Shown piece by piece: positions 1 to 8,558 of a DNA stretch of 64,000 bases. Made by a program: the position numbers and the translations under genes. Source of the stretch: Elusimicrobiota bacterium (lineage in GTDB: Bacteria > Elusimicrobiota > Elusimicrobia > FEN-1173); NCBI GenBank assembly GCA_016721625.1, contig JADKHR010000001.1, positions 1,364,001 to 1,428,000 on the forward strand, read 5' to 3'. Below the pieces are notes generated by a model, which did not search any database, was not told the origin of the DNA, and saw only the letters and a list, made by a program, of their open reading frames with translations. Position 1 is the stretch's first letter. Every line of letters begins with the position of its first letter.

Positions 1-330
1 TTCCACGCGGATCTTCACTCCGGACGCGGTTTTGCGGATCGTTTTGAGGACAGCCGCATTTTTCTTCAAGCTCGCCCGGGCCTCCGGGGTCAGGTCCGCT
101 TTCATGTAATCGAAGTTAATCGTGTCCAGAACTCCGGGGGCCGTGGACCAATCCGTTCCTACGTCCACGGAAGGGGTCGCGGGCATGGCCTCGTCCACGG
201 GAGCGACTTCGGTCTTTTCTTCAGGAGCGGCGGCTTCCGGGGCGGGGCCCTTTTTGGGACAGCCCGTCAGGGCAAGGCCCATGAGCGCCAGGGAAAGAGC
301 GGTTAAAGTGATTTCTTTGATGGATTTCAT
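1..330 (-). CDS. pal: Peptidoglycan-associated lipoprotein (Pal/OmpA-like), N-terminal part
   Basis: The reading frame starts with ATG at 330 and runs off the left edge without a stop (110 codons visible). It begins with a lipoprotein signal peptide and a lipobox ending in LTGC, then a short Ala/Pro/Glu-rich linker. After it comes the start of an OmpA-like domain (INFDYMKADLTPEA, then KKNAAVLKTI). Pal proteins are outer-membrane lipoproteins that bind peptidoglycan and work with the Tol system. A strong ribosome binding site (AAGGAG) precedes the ATG. The gene diverges from yggS. The peptidoglycan-binding residues lie outside the window, so another OmpA-family lipoprotein is possible. Confidence 0.8.
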   Translation of the reverse strand, partial: MKSIKEITLTALSLALMGLALTGCPKKGPAPEAAAPEEKTEVAPVDEAMPATPSVDVGTDWSTAPGVLDTINFDYMKADLTPEARASLKKNAAVLKTIRKTASGVKIRVE

Positions 331-391
331 GAAGGTCTCCTTGTGTGCGTGTCTCGCTGGTAATGAAAACGTAAGTAGACCATATTCTCCA

Positions 392-409
392 CCGCGCTGG
401 CAAGCGCGG
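392..409. promoter_or_regulatory. Perfect 7-bp inverted repeat between divergent genes
   Basis: CCGCGCT-GGCA-AGCGCGG lies between the pal-like gene and yggS, ending six bases before the yggS -35 box. The position would suit an operator, but no regulator is identified and it may be only a hairpin. Confidence 0.3.
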
Positions 410-415
410 GCGCCA

Positions 416-444
416 TTGCGGGTTGGGGGTAATTTTGCTAGAAT
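416..444 (+). promoter_or_regulatory. Sigma-70-type promoter of yggS-proC
   Basis: TTGCGG (416-421), a 17-base spacer, then TAGAAT (439-444) preceded by TGC (extended -10). The yggS ATG at 459 lies about 8 bases after the expected transcription start, so there is almost no leader and no Shine-Dalgarno sequence. Confidence 0.65.
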
Positions 445-458
445 GAACGTCCATCCTA

Positions 459-1178
459 ATGCCAAGCTCCGTCGCCTCCATCGCCGTCGCCTCCGCCCTG
501 GAAACCGTAAAGGAACGCCTGGCCCGCGCGGCGAAACGCGCGAACCGCGCGCCGGAAGACGTCGAAATGGTGGCGATTACGAAAACCGTCGATCCCGAGC
601 GGGTCCTGGAAGCCTGGACCCTGGGTCTCACCCAATTCGGCGAAAGCCGGGTCCAGGAAACCGACAAGAAACGCGCCTCCCTCGAGGGACGATTCGCCTC
701 CGGGCCGACGCCCCGCTGGCATCTCGTGGGGCATTTGCAGTCCAACAAGGCGAAGCGGGCGGTGGAACTGTTCGACTGCATTCAGTCCTTGGACAGCCTC
801 AAACTAGCCGAGATTTTGGACCGGGAGGGGGAGCGGCGGGCCCAACCGGTCAGCTGTCTGGTGGAAATCAAAATTTCGAAAGAGACCGCCAAACAGGGAA
901 TTCTGCCGGATACCCTGCCGGCGTTCCTGGACCGGGCCCTGCGGTTTCCTTTTCTTCGCATTGAAGGACTGATGGGAGTGGCCCCATTTTTTGAAGAGGT
1001 CGAGAAAGCCAGGCCCAGTTTCGCCACCCTCCGAACGCTTTTTGAGCGGAACAAATCGGCGTTTCTGGTCCCCCAGCCGATCTTGTCCATGGGCATGTCC
1101 CAGGATTTCGAAGTGGCGGTAGAGGAAGGGAGTAACATGATCCGCGTGGGATCGGCCCTTTTCGGGAGCCGGGGATGA
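459..1178 (+). CDS. yggS: YggS/PROSC-family pyridoxal-phosphate homeostasis protein
   Basis: This 239-residue protein is a complete YggS/PLPBP-family member, a single-domain TIM barrel that carries PLP and buffers vitamin B6; it has no known enzymatic turnover. The PLP lysine is K42 in MVAITKTV. The family signature MGMSQDFEVAV followed by IRVGSALFG is near the C-terminus (about residues 210-237). The length is typical. The ATG at 459 was chosen because it matches the family N-terminus and lies just after a good promoter. The gene overlaps proC by four bases (ATGA), the usual yggS-proC pairing. Confidence 0.93.
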   Translation: MPSSVASIAVASALETVKERLARAAKRANRAPEDVEMVAITKTVDPERVLEAWTLGLTQFGESRVQETDKKRASLEGRFASGPTPRWHLVGHLQSNKAKRAVELFDCIQSLDSLKLAEILDREGERRAQPVSCLVEIKISKETAKQGILPDTLPAFLDRALRFPFLRIEGLMGVAPFFEEVEKARPSFATLRTLFERNKSAFLVPQPILSMGMSQDFEVAVEEGSNMIRVGSALFGSRG

Positions 1179-1981
1179 ACCTCCGGTTGGCGGTTTTGGG
1201 GGCCGGGAACATGGGGAGCGCCCTGGTGCGGGGGCTCCTGTCGGCGGGTATCCTCAAGGCCCCACGGATGAACGTGACCGATCTGGATGCGGGGCGGCAG
1301 ACGGCTCTGAAAAAATTTGGCGTGCGCACGGGCGCCGACAACCGGGCGGCCGTAAGGGATGCGGACGTCATCGTTCTTTGCGTCAAGCCCCAGCAAATGC
1401 CGGGCCTTTTGGCCGAATTGGCCGGCGTCGTTCAATCGCGGGCGCTGGTGATTTCCATCGCCGCGGGGGTCCGGACCGAGCGGATCGAGAAAGCGCTGGG
1501 AAAGGTTCCGGTCATTCGGGTGATGCCCAACACGCCCGCGCTTCTCCGGGCCGGAGCCCTGGTCTATGCCTCCGGCCGCCACGCCGGGCGGCGCCACGAA
1601 GCGACGGCGAGGAAAATTTTGTCGGCCCTCGGGCTGGTTTGGAAGGTATCGGAACCCCAGATGGACGCCGTGACGGCGCTCTCGGGGTCCGGACCCGCCT
1701 ACGTGTTTTATCTGGCGGAATGCCTCGCGGCGGCCGGGACGGCCCTGGGGCTGGCCCCTGCGCTGGCCGAGGCCCTGGCGCGGCAAACCGTCTACGGCGC
1801 CGGCCGTATGCTGGCCGAAACCCAGGACCCCGCGGCCGAATTGCGCCGGCGGGTGACGAGTCCCGGCGGAACGACGGAAGCCGCGCTCCGGGTTTTGATC
1901 CGGGGCGGCCTGGGCGGGACCTTTCGGAAAGCCTTGACCGCGGCCCGCCAACGGTCCAAGGCCCTGTCCGCCAAGTTTTAA
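1175..1981 (+). CDS. proC: Pyrroline-5-carboxylate reductase
   Basis: This 268-residue cytosolic enzyme makes the last step of proline synthesis, reducing pyrroline-5-carboxylate with NAD(P)H. The N-terminal Rossmann motif GAGNMG is at residues 9-14. VMPNTPA and the P5CR signature TALSGSGPAYVFYL follow, and the C-terminal helical domain contains VTSPGGTTEAAL. All family landmarks are present. The start overlaps the yggS stop (ATGA), so translation is probably coupled. After the stop there is a GC palindrome before the next gene. Confidence 0.96.
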   Translation: MNLRLAVLGAGNMGSALVRGLLSAGILKAPRMNVTDLDAGRQTALKKFGVRTGADNRAAVRDADVIVLCVKPQQMPGLLAELAGVVQSRALVISIAAGVRTERIEKALGKVPVIRVMPNTPALLRAGALVYASGRHAGRRHEATARKILSALGLVWKVSEPQMDAVTALSGSGPAYVFYLAECLAAAGTALGLAPALAEALARQTVYGAGRMLAETQDPAAELRRRVTSPGGTTEAALRVLIRGGLGGTFRKALTAARQRSKALSAKF

Positions 1982-2014
1982 GGCCCAGAACGGGGAAAGA
2001 CCGAACGAAAATTT

Positions 2015-2030
2015 GGGGCGCTAGCGCCCC
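2015..2030. terminator. Perfect 16-base GC palindrome between proC and yggU
   Basis: GGGGCGCTAGCGCCCC can form an 8-bp stem. It lies between the proC stop and the yggU ribosome binding site (AAGGAG at 2035). It has no U-tract, so it is more likely an attenuator or mRNA-stability hairpin than a full terminator. Confidence 0.35.
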
Positions 2031-2047
2031 TTCAAGGAGACCAGACC

Positions 2048-2311
2048 ATGATCATCCGTGTCCGAGTAATTCCGAACGCCGTCCGGAGCGAAGTGGTGGG
2101 ACGGATCGGCTCCACCGTGCGGGTCAAGGTGGCGGCGCCGGCCATTGACGGCAAAGCCAATGCGGAACTGACCAACTTCCTGGCCGAGTTCTTCGAGGTC
2201 AAAAACCGGGGCGTCAAAATCGTCCGGGGCCAGAAGGGCAAGGAGAAGACCGTGGAAATCTCCGGCCGTACCGAGGAAGAGTTGGAAGACGTCATGGAAA
2301 CGATCCCCTGA
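2048..2311 (+). CDS. yggU: DUF167/YggU family protein
   Basis: This 87-residue protein has the compact alpha/beta DUF167 (YggU) fold: VRVIPNAVRSEVVG at the start, then APAIDGKANAELTNFLAEFF and GQKGKEKTVEI. The biochemical role of the family is not established. In many bacteria it sits downstream of yggS-proC-yggT; here yggT is absent and the gene follows proC after 66 bases. An AAGGAG ribosome binding site lies 8-13 bases before the ATG. Confidence 0.9.
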   Translation: MIIRVRVIPNAVRSEVVGRIGSTVRVKVAAPAIDGKANAELTNFLAEFFEVKNRGVKIVRGQKGKEKTVEISGRTEEELEDVMETIP

Positions 2312-2343
2312 CGACCGTCCGGCGTCCCCGCCAGACGATCTCC

Positions 2344-3432
<1,089 letters not shown>

Positions 3433-3479
3433 GTTCCGGAATTTTTCGGCCCGCGTTTCCCACCGCGGACCGGATTCGC

Positions 3480-3485
3480 TAGAAT
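3480..3485 (+). promoter_or_regulatory. -10 box of ileS (leaderless arrangement)
   Basis: TAGAAT ends eight bases before the ileS ATG (3494); the -35 region is weak (TTCCCA at 3457). The expected transcription start falls about 2 bases before the ATG. Confidence 0.45.
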
Positions 3486-3493
3486 CGTCCCCT

Positions 3494-6292
3494 ATGAAAC
3501 CCAAATTCAACGTTCAGCTTCCCAAAACGAATTTCCCCATGAAAGCCGATCTCCCCCTGCGGGAACCGGAGACCTTGGCCCGCTGGGAGAAACAGCGCCT
3601 CTATCAGAAGATCCAGGAAAAAAACGCCGCCGCCCCCCTCTCCGTTTTGCACGACGGCCCCCCCTACGCCAACGGCGCCATCCATATGGGGCACGCCTTG
3701 AACAAGGTTTTAAAAGACATCATCGTCAAATATAAATCCCTCCGGGGGTTCCGCTCCCCCTACATCCCGGGGTGGGACTGCCACGGGCTCCCCATCGAGC
3801 ACCAGCTCATGAAAGAGAAAGGGTGGGACAAACGAAAAGTCGGGCGCCTTCCCTTCCGCCAGGAAGCCGCCCGGTATGCCGAACATTGGATCGATATCCA
3901 ACGACGGGAGTTCAAACGCTTGGGCATCCTGGGCGACTGGGAGCATCCCTACAAAACCCTCACGCCGGAATACGAGGCGGGCATCGCGCGCACCTTTTAC
4001 GATCTCCTGGACAAGGGGTACGTGGTCCAAGACAAAAAACCCGTTTACTGGTGCCCCCACTGCGAGACCGCCCTGGCCGAGGCCGAGGTGGAATATGAGG
4101 ACAAGACGTCCACCTCCGTTTTCGTGAAATTCCCCGTCGTCGAGTGGCCCTCCAACGAAGACGCCCAAAAATTGGCGCGGACCCACGGAAAAAAAGTTCA
4201 CGTCCTGATCTGGACCACCACGCCCTGGACCCTTCCGGCCAACGTGGCCCTGGCCTTCCACCCCGAAGGCCGCTACCGAATTTGGGAATCGCCAAAAACC
4301 CACGAGCGTTACCTGGTCGGCGATCCGGGCTGGAACGTGCTGGAAGAAATGTTCGGCGGGGGGAAAACGGACGCGGTGGCCGTGGAGGGATTGGCGTTGG
4401 AAGGACTGGTCGCCAAGAACCCGGTCAACAACAACGAATCCCAGGGCCTCCTGGCGGAGTTCGTTTCTTCCTCGGAAGGCACCGGCATCGTGCACATCGC
4501 CCCCGGCCACGGGGAAGACGATTACCTGGCGGGAAAAGCCTACGGGTTGGCCGTGCTTTCCCCCGTGGATGATCGGGGACGATTCACGCCGGAGGTTCTC
4601 CCCAACGAGCTGGCCGGGAAATCCGTCTGGGACGCGACACCCTGGATCGTCGAACATCTGGCGAAAGCGCAACTCCTCCTTAAAGAAACCAAGGTCACCC
4701 ACAGCTATCCGCACTGCTGGCGGTGCAAAAACCCGATCCTGTTCCGCGCGGCCCAGCAGTGGTTTTTGAAAGTCACCGACCCTTTCCGCACCGCCCTCAT
4801 CCAAAGCACGAACCACGTGGAGTGGATCCCCACCTACGGCCAAGAACGAATCCTGGGCATGCTCAAGACCCGGCCCGATTGGTGCCTGTCCCGGCAACGG
4901 TTTTGGGGCACGCCGATCCCCATGTTCCTTTGCGCCGCCTGCGGCGAACCGTTAAAAGACAAAGGGGTTTTCGCCCGCGTGGTCGAGGCCTTCCGCGCCC
5001 ACGGGAGCGGCGTATGGTATGAGAAAGACCCGTCTTTCTTCGGCGTCCAGACCCCTTGCGCCAAGTGCGGGAAAACGGTGTTCAAGAAAGAAGAGGACAT
5101 TTTGGACGTCTGGTTCGACTCCGGGGTTTCCTGGGCGGCCGTGCTGGGGCAAAGGCCCGAGACCAAGGGCGTGGAGCGGAAAGATATTCTCTATTTGGAA
5201 GGGTCCGACCAGCACCGAGGCTGGTTTCAAACCTCCCTCCTTCCCGCCGTGGCTCTCACGGGCGAACCGCCCTACGCCCAGGTGCTCACCCACGGGTTCG
5301 TCCTAGACGGACAGGGACGAGCCATGTCCAAATCCCTCGGCAACGTCATCGCGCCCCAGGAGCTCGTGCAGAAATACGGGGCCGACATCGTCCGCCTTTG
5401 GGTTTCCGTCACGGATTACCGGGAGGACGTGCGGCTCTCCCAGGACATTTTGGACCGCGTCATCGACACCTATCGAAAGATCCGGAACACCTTGCGCTTC
5501 CTGCTGGGGAATTTGGGGGACTTCGTCCCCGCCCAACACGCCCTACCGGCGGAGAAAATGGAGGTGTTGGACCTGGCCGCGCTGTCCGCCTTGAACAAGT
5601 TGATCGAACAGGTCACCCGGCATTTCGACGCCCAGGAATTCCATCTGGTCACGGCCGCCCTGGCGGACCAGTTCTGCATCAACACCCTGTCCGAATACTA
5701 TCTGGACGTTCGCAAAGACGTCCTCTATTGCGATCCCCCCCACGCTCCCCGACGGAGAAGCGCCCAAACGGCGTTCTGGCACATCGCCCGAACCCTGGCC
5801 CGGGCCCTGGCGCCCCTCCTTTCCTTCACCGCCGAGGAAACCTGGCGGACCCTGGGGGAACAGGGGCTCTTGCCAAAAGGGGACGACCCCGAAAGCGTTT
5901 TCCTGAACCTCTTCCCCACGGAACTCCCGCTCCCGCCCGGCAAGTTCTTCGTCATGGGGGATTTCCTCCGCGCCAAACGGGCGGTGAACGAAGCGGTGGA
6001 GAAAGCCCGCCAGGCCGGAACCGTGAAAGCCCCCAACGACGCCTCGATCCGCCTCCGGATTCACGAGGGGAACGTTCCTTTGAGCTCTCTCCCGGCGGAG
6101 GAGCTGGCATCCGTCTTGGGCGTCGCCCAGGTGGTCGTGGAACACACGGGCACGGGCGACCCCGTGCAGGTCCTGGGGGTGGACGTCGCCCCCGGAGCCA
6201 AGTGCCCCCGTTGCTGGATTTGGCGCGACCTGGCGGACGGCCTTTGCGCCCGCTGTCGCGACGGCGAAGCCGCCGCTCCCCCGCGCCCTTGA
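3494..6292 (+). CDS. ileS: Isoleucyl-tRNA synthetase
   Basis: This 932-residue class I aminoacyl-tRNA synthetase charges tRNA-Ile. The HIGH-type motif HMGH is at residues 64-67 within GPPYANGAIHMGHALN. The CP1 editing domain follows (for example LIWTTTPWTLPANVALAF), and the KMSKS-type loop GRAMSKSLGN is near residue 610. The C-terminus carries a zinc-finger CPRCW...CARC, which marks the bacterial type. Length and order are normal. The gene begins a run ileS-lspA-lgt-rluD, a variant of the common ileS-lspA-rluD order. Confidence 0.97.
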   Translation: MKPKFNVQLPKTNFPMKADLPLREPETLARWEKQRLYQKIQEKNAAAPLSVLHDGPPYANGAIHMGHALNKVLKDIIVKYKSLRGFRSPYIPGWDCHGLPIEHQLMKEKGWDKRKVGRLPFRQEAARYAEHWIDIQRREFKRLGILGDWEHPYKTLTPEYEAGIARTFYDLLDKGYVVQDKKPVYWCPHCETALAEAEVEYEDKTSTSVFVKFPVVEWPSNEDAQKLARTHGKKVHVLIWTTTPWTLPANVALAFHPEGRYRIWESPKTHERYLVGDPGWNVLEEMFGGGKTDAVAVEGLALEGLVAKNPVNNNESQGLLAEFVSSSEGTGIVHIAPGHGEDDYLAGKAYGLAVLSPVDDRGRFTPEVLPNELAGKSVWDATPWIVEHLAKAQLLLKETKVTHSYPHCWRCKNPILFRAAQQWFLKVTDPFRTALIQSTNHVEWIPTYGQERILGMLKTRPDWCLSRQRFWGTPIPMFLCAACGEPLKDKGVFARVVEAFRAHGSGVWYEKDPSFFGVQTPCAKCGKTVFKKEEDILDVWFDSGVSWAAVLGQRPETKGVERKDILYLEGSDQHRGWFQTSLLPAVALTGEPPYAQVLTHGFVLDGQGRAMSKSLGNVIAPQELVQKYGADIVRLWVSVTDYREDVRLSQDILDRVIDTYRKIRNTLRFLLGNLGDFVPAQHALPAEKMEVLDLAALSALNKLIEQVTRHFDAQEFHLVTAALADQFCINTLSEYYLDVRKDVLYCDPPHAPRRRSAQTAFWHIARTLARALAPLLSFTAEETWRTLGEQGLLPKGDDPESVFLNLFPTELPLPPGKFFVMGDFLRAKRAVNEAVEKARQAGTVKAPNDASIRLRIHEGNVPLSSLPAEELASVLGVAQVVVEHTGTGDPVQVLGVDVAPGAKCPRCWIWRDLADGLCARCRDGEAAAPPRP

Positions 6293-6329
6293 GCCGCCCC
6301 CGCCACTCCGTGGTGCGCCCCACGGTCCC

Positions 6330-6803
6330 ATGAAAAATCCATTTCCGATGGCCTTCCGCCCATGGGGGGCCGTCCTTCTGGGGATTCTTCTTCTGGACCA
6401 GGCGTCAAAGATTTTGGTGGAGAAACTCCTGCCCCTGGGACAATCCGTGACGCTCCTGCCTTTTTTCGCCTTGACCCATGTGCAAAACACCGGGGCCGCC
6501 TTTGGCCTTTTCCCCCAATCCAATGGGGTCTTCGTGGGTCTCACCCTGGCGATCCTGGGTCTTTTGCTTAAGATGCACCGGGAACTTGCCGCCCAGGGAA
6601 TCTTGGCCCGCTTGGGGCTCGCCCTGGTGTGGGGAGGCGCCCTCGGAAACTTGGGGGACCGCCTTCGTCGGGGAGCCGTCACCGACTTTTTGGATGTTTA
6701 TTGGAAAGGATGGCACTGGCCCGCCTTCAACGTGGCCGATTCCGCCATCACGGTGGGAGTGAGTTTTCTGCTGATTCAGAATTTTTTCGCCGAGAAATCC
6801 TAA
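6330..6803 (+). CDS. lspA: Lipoprotein signal peptidase (signal peptidase II)
   Basis: This 157-residue inner-membrane aspartyl protease removes signal peptides from prolipoproteins after Lgt has acted. Four membrane segments are visible. Conserved motifs are LLLDQASKI, NTGAAFGLF, GALGNLGDRL, then VTDFLDVY and FNVADS, which carry the two catalytic aspartates. It follows ileS by 37 bases and precedes lgt by three, placing two consecutive steps of lipoprotein maturation in one operon. Several lipoproteins are encoded in the window (at 1-330 and 58650-60020). Confidence 0.95.
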   Translation: MKNPFPMAFRPWGAVLLGILLLDQASKILVEKLLPLGQSVTLLPFFALTHVQNTGAAFGLFPQSNGVFVGLTLAILGLLLKMHRELAAQGILARLGLALVWGGALGNLGDRLRRGAVTDFLDVYWKGWHWPAFNVADSAITVGVSFLLIQNFFAEKS

Positions 6804-6806
6804 CCC

Positions 6807-7574
6807 ATGCACCCGATCCTTTTCCGCTGGGGCCCCTTCGCCCTTCACACCTACGGCCTCTTCGCGGCCCTGGGATTTCTGGCGGGCTATGCCCTGGCCA
6901 CCGCGCTGGCCCGCCGAAGAAAAGTGTCCCCGGACATCGTGGGCGACGCCCTGGCCCCCATCCTCGTGGGCGGCCTTCTGGGCGCCCGAACCTTCTACGT
7001 TTTTTTTCATCTCTCCGAATTTTCCGGCGCGTGGCTGGACGCGGTGAAAATTTGGCAGGGCGGTCTCATGTGGCAGGGGAGTTTCGTGGGGGGTGTTTTG
7101 GCCATGGCCCTCTTCCTCCGCCGTCGGAACCTCCCCTTTCTTCCCATGGCCGACCTTTTCGCCCCCGCCGCCGCCCTGGGCCAGGCGGTGGGCCGGGTGG
7201 GGTGCCTCTTCGCCGGATGTTGTTACGGCCGGACCTGCGATCTTCCCTGGGCCGTGACCTTCCGCCACCCCGAAAGCTTGGCCCCCACGGGGATGGATCT
7301 TCATCCCACCCAACTTTACGATTCGGCCCTCAACCTGTGCATCGCCACGGTTCTCTGGGGCCTTTCCCGCAGGCCCTGGTCGGACCGGGGCGGCCGGTTG
7401 GCCGGGCTTTACTTGATGATGGCCGGGGCGGCACGGCTCCTGGTGGAACCCTTCCGGGCGGACGCCCGGGGCGCCGGGCTTTGGATCTTTTCGGCCACCG
7501 GCCTCATGGCCCTGGGTCTCCTGACGGCGGGAACCGCGCTACTTTTCCACCTCCGCCCCCGGGGGAACCCGTGA
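6807..7574 (+). CDS. lgt: Prolipoprotein diacylglyceryl transferase
   Basis: This 255-residue multi-spanning membrane enzyme transfers diacylglycerol from phosphatidylglycerol to the lipobox cysteine. Landmarks are FALHTYGLFAALGF, GGLMWQGSFVGG, GRVGCLFAGCCYGRTC and HPTQLYDS. The Cys-rich GCLFAGCCYG replaces the more common GNFxNGExxG; related versions occur in other lineages. The ATG lies three bases after the lspA stop. The stop overlaps the GTG of rluD (GTGA), suggesting coupled translation. Confidence 0.93.
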   Translation: MHPILFRWGPFALHTYGLFAALGFLAGYALATALARRRKVSPDIVGDALAPILVGGLLGARTFYVFFHLSEFSGAWLDAVKIWQGGLMWQGSFVGGVLAMALFLRRRNLPFLPMADLFAPAAALGQAVGRVGCLFAGCCYGRTCDLPWAVTFRHPESLAPTGMDLHPTQLYDSALNLCIATVLWGLSRRPWSDRGGRLAGLYLMMAGAARLLVEPFRADARGAGLWIFSATGLMALGLLTAGTALLFHLRPRGNP

Positions 7575-8470
7575 GCGAGGAACGATCCTTCGTCTTCGCG
7601 GGGCGGACGGAAAGGCTGGACCGATTCCTCACCCAAACCCTCGCACCCCTTTCCCGCACCAGAATCCAACGGTTGATCGAAGAAGGCGCCGTGACCGTGA
7701 ACGACCGTCCGGCCCCCGCCCGACGCCTGTTGGAACCGGGGGAACGGATCCACGTCCGGCTCCCCGACTTTTCCGCTCTTCCGGCGGCCGCCGCCGAGAG
7801 CGTGCCGATCCTGTACGAAGACGCCGACCTGATCGTGGTGGACAAACCGGCCGGCCTGGTGGTCCACCCCGCGGGCCCCCACCGGACGGACACGCTGATC
7901 CAACGGCTGTGGCCGAAACTGGCCGTCGGCTGGGCCCAGGGCGGCCTTCGCCCCGCCACCGATCGGCCGGGTGTGGTCCACCGCTTGGACAAGGGCACCT
8001 CCGGCGTCATGGTCATCGCCAAAACGCCGGCCGCCGCGGAAAACATTTCCCGCCAATTCGCCGAACGCACCGTGCAAAAAACCTATTGGGCCTTGGTCCA
8101 GGGGATTCTCACCACCCCCGGCCGGGTCCGGTCCCTGGTGGGCCGCTCCCGCCACGCCCCGCAAAAAATGTCCACCGAAAGCGGCCGCCCGTCGGAAATG
8201 GAATACAGCGTCATCAAAAATTTCCCCAAGGACCCGACCCCCTCGACACTCCTCGAAGTCCACCCCCGCACGGGCCGAACCCACCAAATCCGCGTCCAGC
8301 TGGCGGCCCTGGGCCACCCGCTGATAGGGGATACGTTGTATGGAGGAATCCCCGGCCCCCACCCCCTTCTCCACGCCCACCAACTGGCGTTCCGCCACCC
8401 CCGCACCGGCAAACCCCTCACCTTCCAAGCCGCCCCCCCTGAGAACCTTTCACCCTTCCTCGGAAAATAA
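7571..8470 (+). CDS. rluD: RluA/RluD-family 23S rRNA pseudouridine synthase
   Basis: This 299-residue protein starts at GTG 7571, overlapping the lgt stop by four bases; this start gives the expected N-terminus. An S4 RNA-binding domain (about residues 15-70, ERLDRFLTQTL, RIQRLIEEGAVTVN) precedes the catalytic domain with VDKPAGLVVHP and HRLDKGTSG; the D of HRLD is the catalytic aspartate. GRTHQIRVQLAALGHP follows. The position after ileS-lspA matches rluD genes in many bacteria, but the exact uridines modified cannot be read from sequence. Confidence 0.93.
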   Translation: MSEERSFVFAGRTERLDRFLTQTLAPLSRTRIQRLIEEGAVTVNDRPAPARRLLEPGERIHVRLPDFSALPAAAAESVPILYEDADLIVVDKPAGLVVHPAGPHRTDTLIQRLWPKLAVGWAQGGLRPATDRPGVVHRLDKGTSGVMVIAKTPAAAENISRQFAERTVQKTYWALVQGILTTPGRVRSLVGRSRHAPQKMSTESGRPSEMEYSVIKNFPKDPTPSTLLEVHPRTGRTHQIRVQLAALGHPLIGDTLYGGIPGPHPLLHAHQLAFRHPRTGKPLTFQAAPPENLSPFLGK

Positions 8471-8510
8471 AACACTTCTAAAAAACAACTCGTTTTTCGT
8501 ACCCCCCCCC

Positions 8511-8540
8511 TTGACACTCTGAGATTTCGGGGGTAAAGAT
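8511..8540 (+). promoter_or_regulatory. Promoter of the minor-pilin operon
   Basis: A consensus TTGACA (8511-8516) is followed after 17-18 bases by TAAAGAT (8534-8540). The likely start ATG is 8559, with AGGGTG at 8545-8550 as ribosome binding site. A short A/T hairpin just upstream (about 8481-8500) may weakly end the previous operon. Confidence 0.6.
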
Positions 8541-8558
8541 TATTAGGGTGTGGCACCT

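Noticed and set aside
6629..7570. Long upstream extension of the rluD frame
   Set aside because: This part overlaps lspA and lgt out of frame. The S4 domain begins right after GTG 7571, so the extension is not coding.
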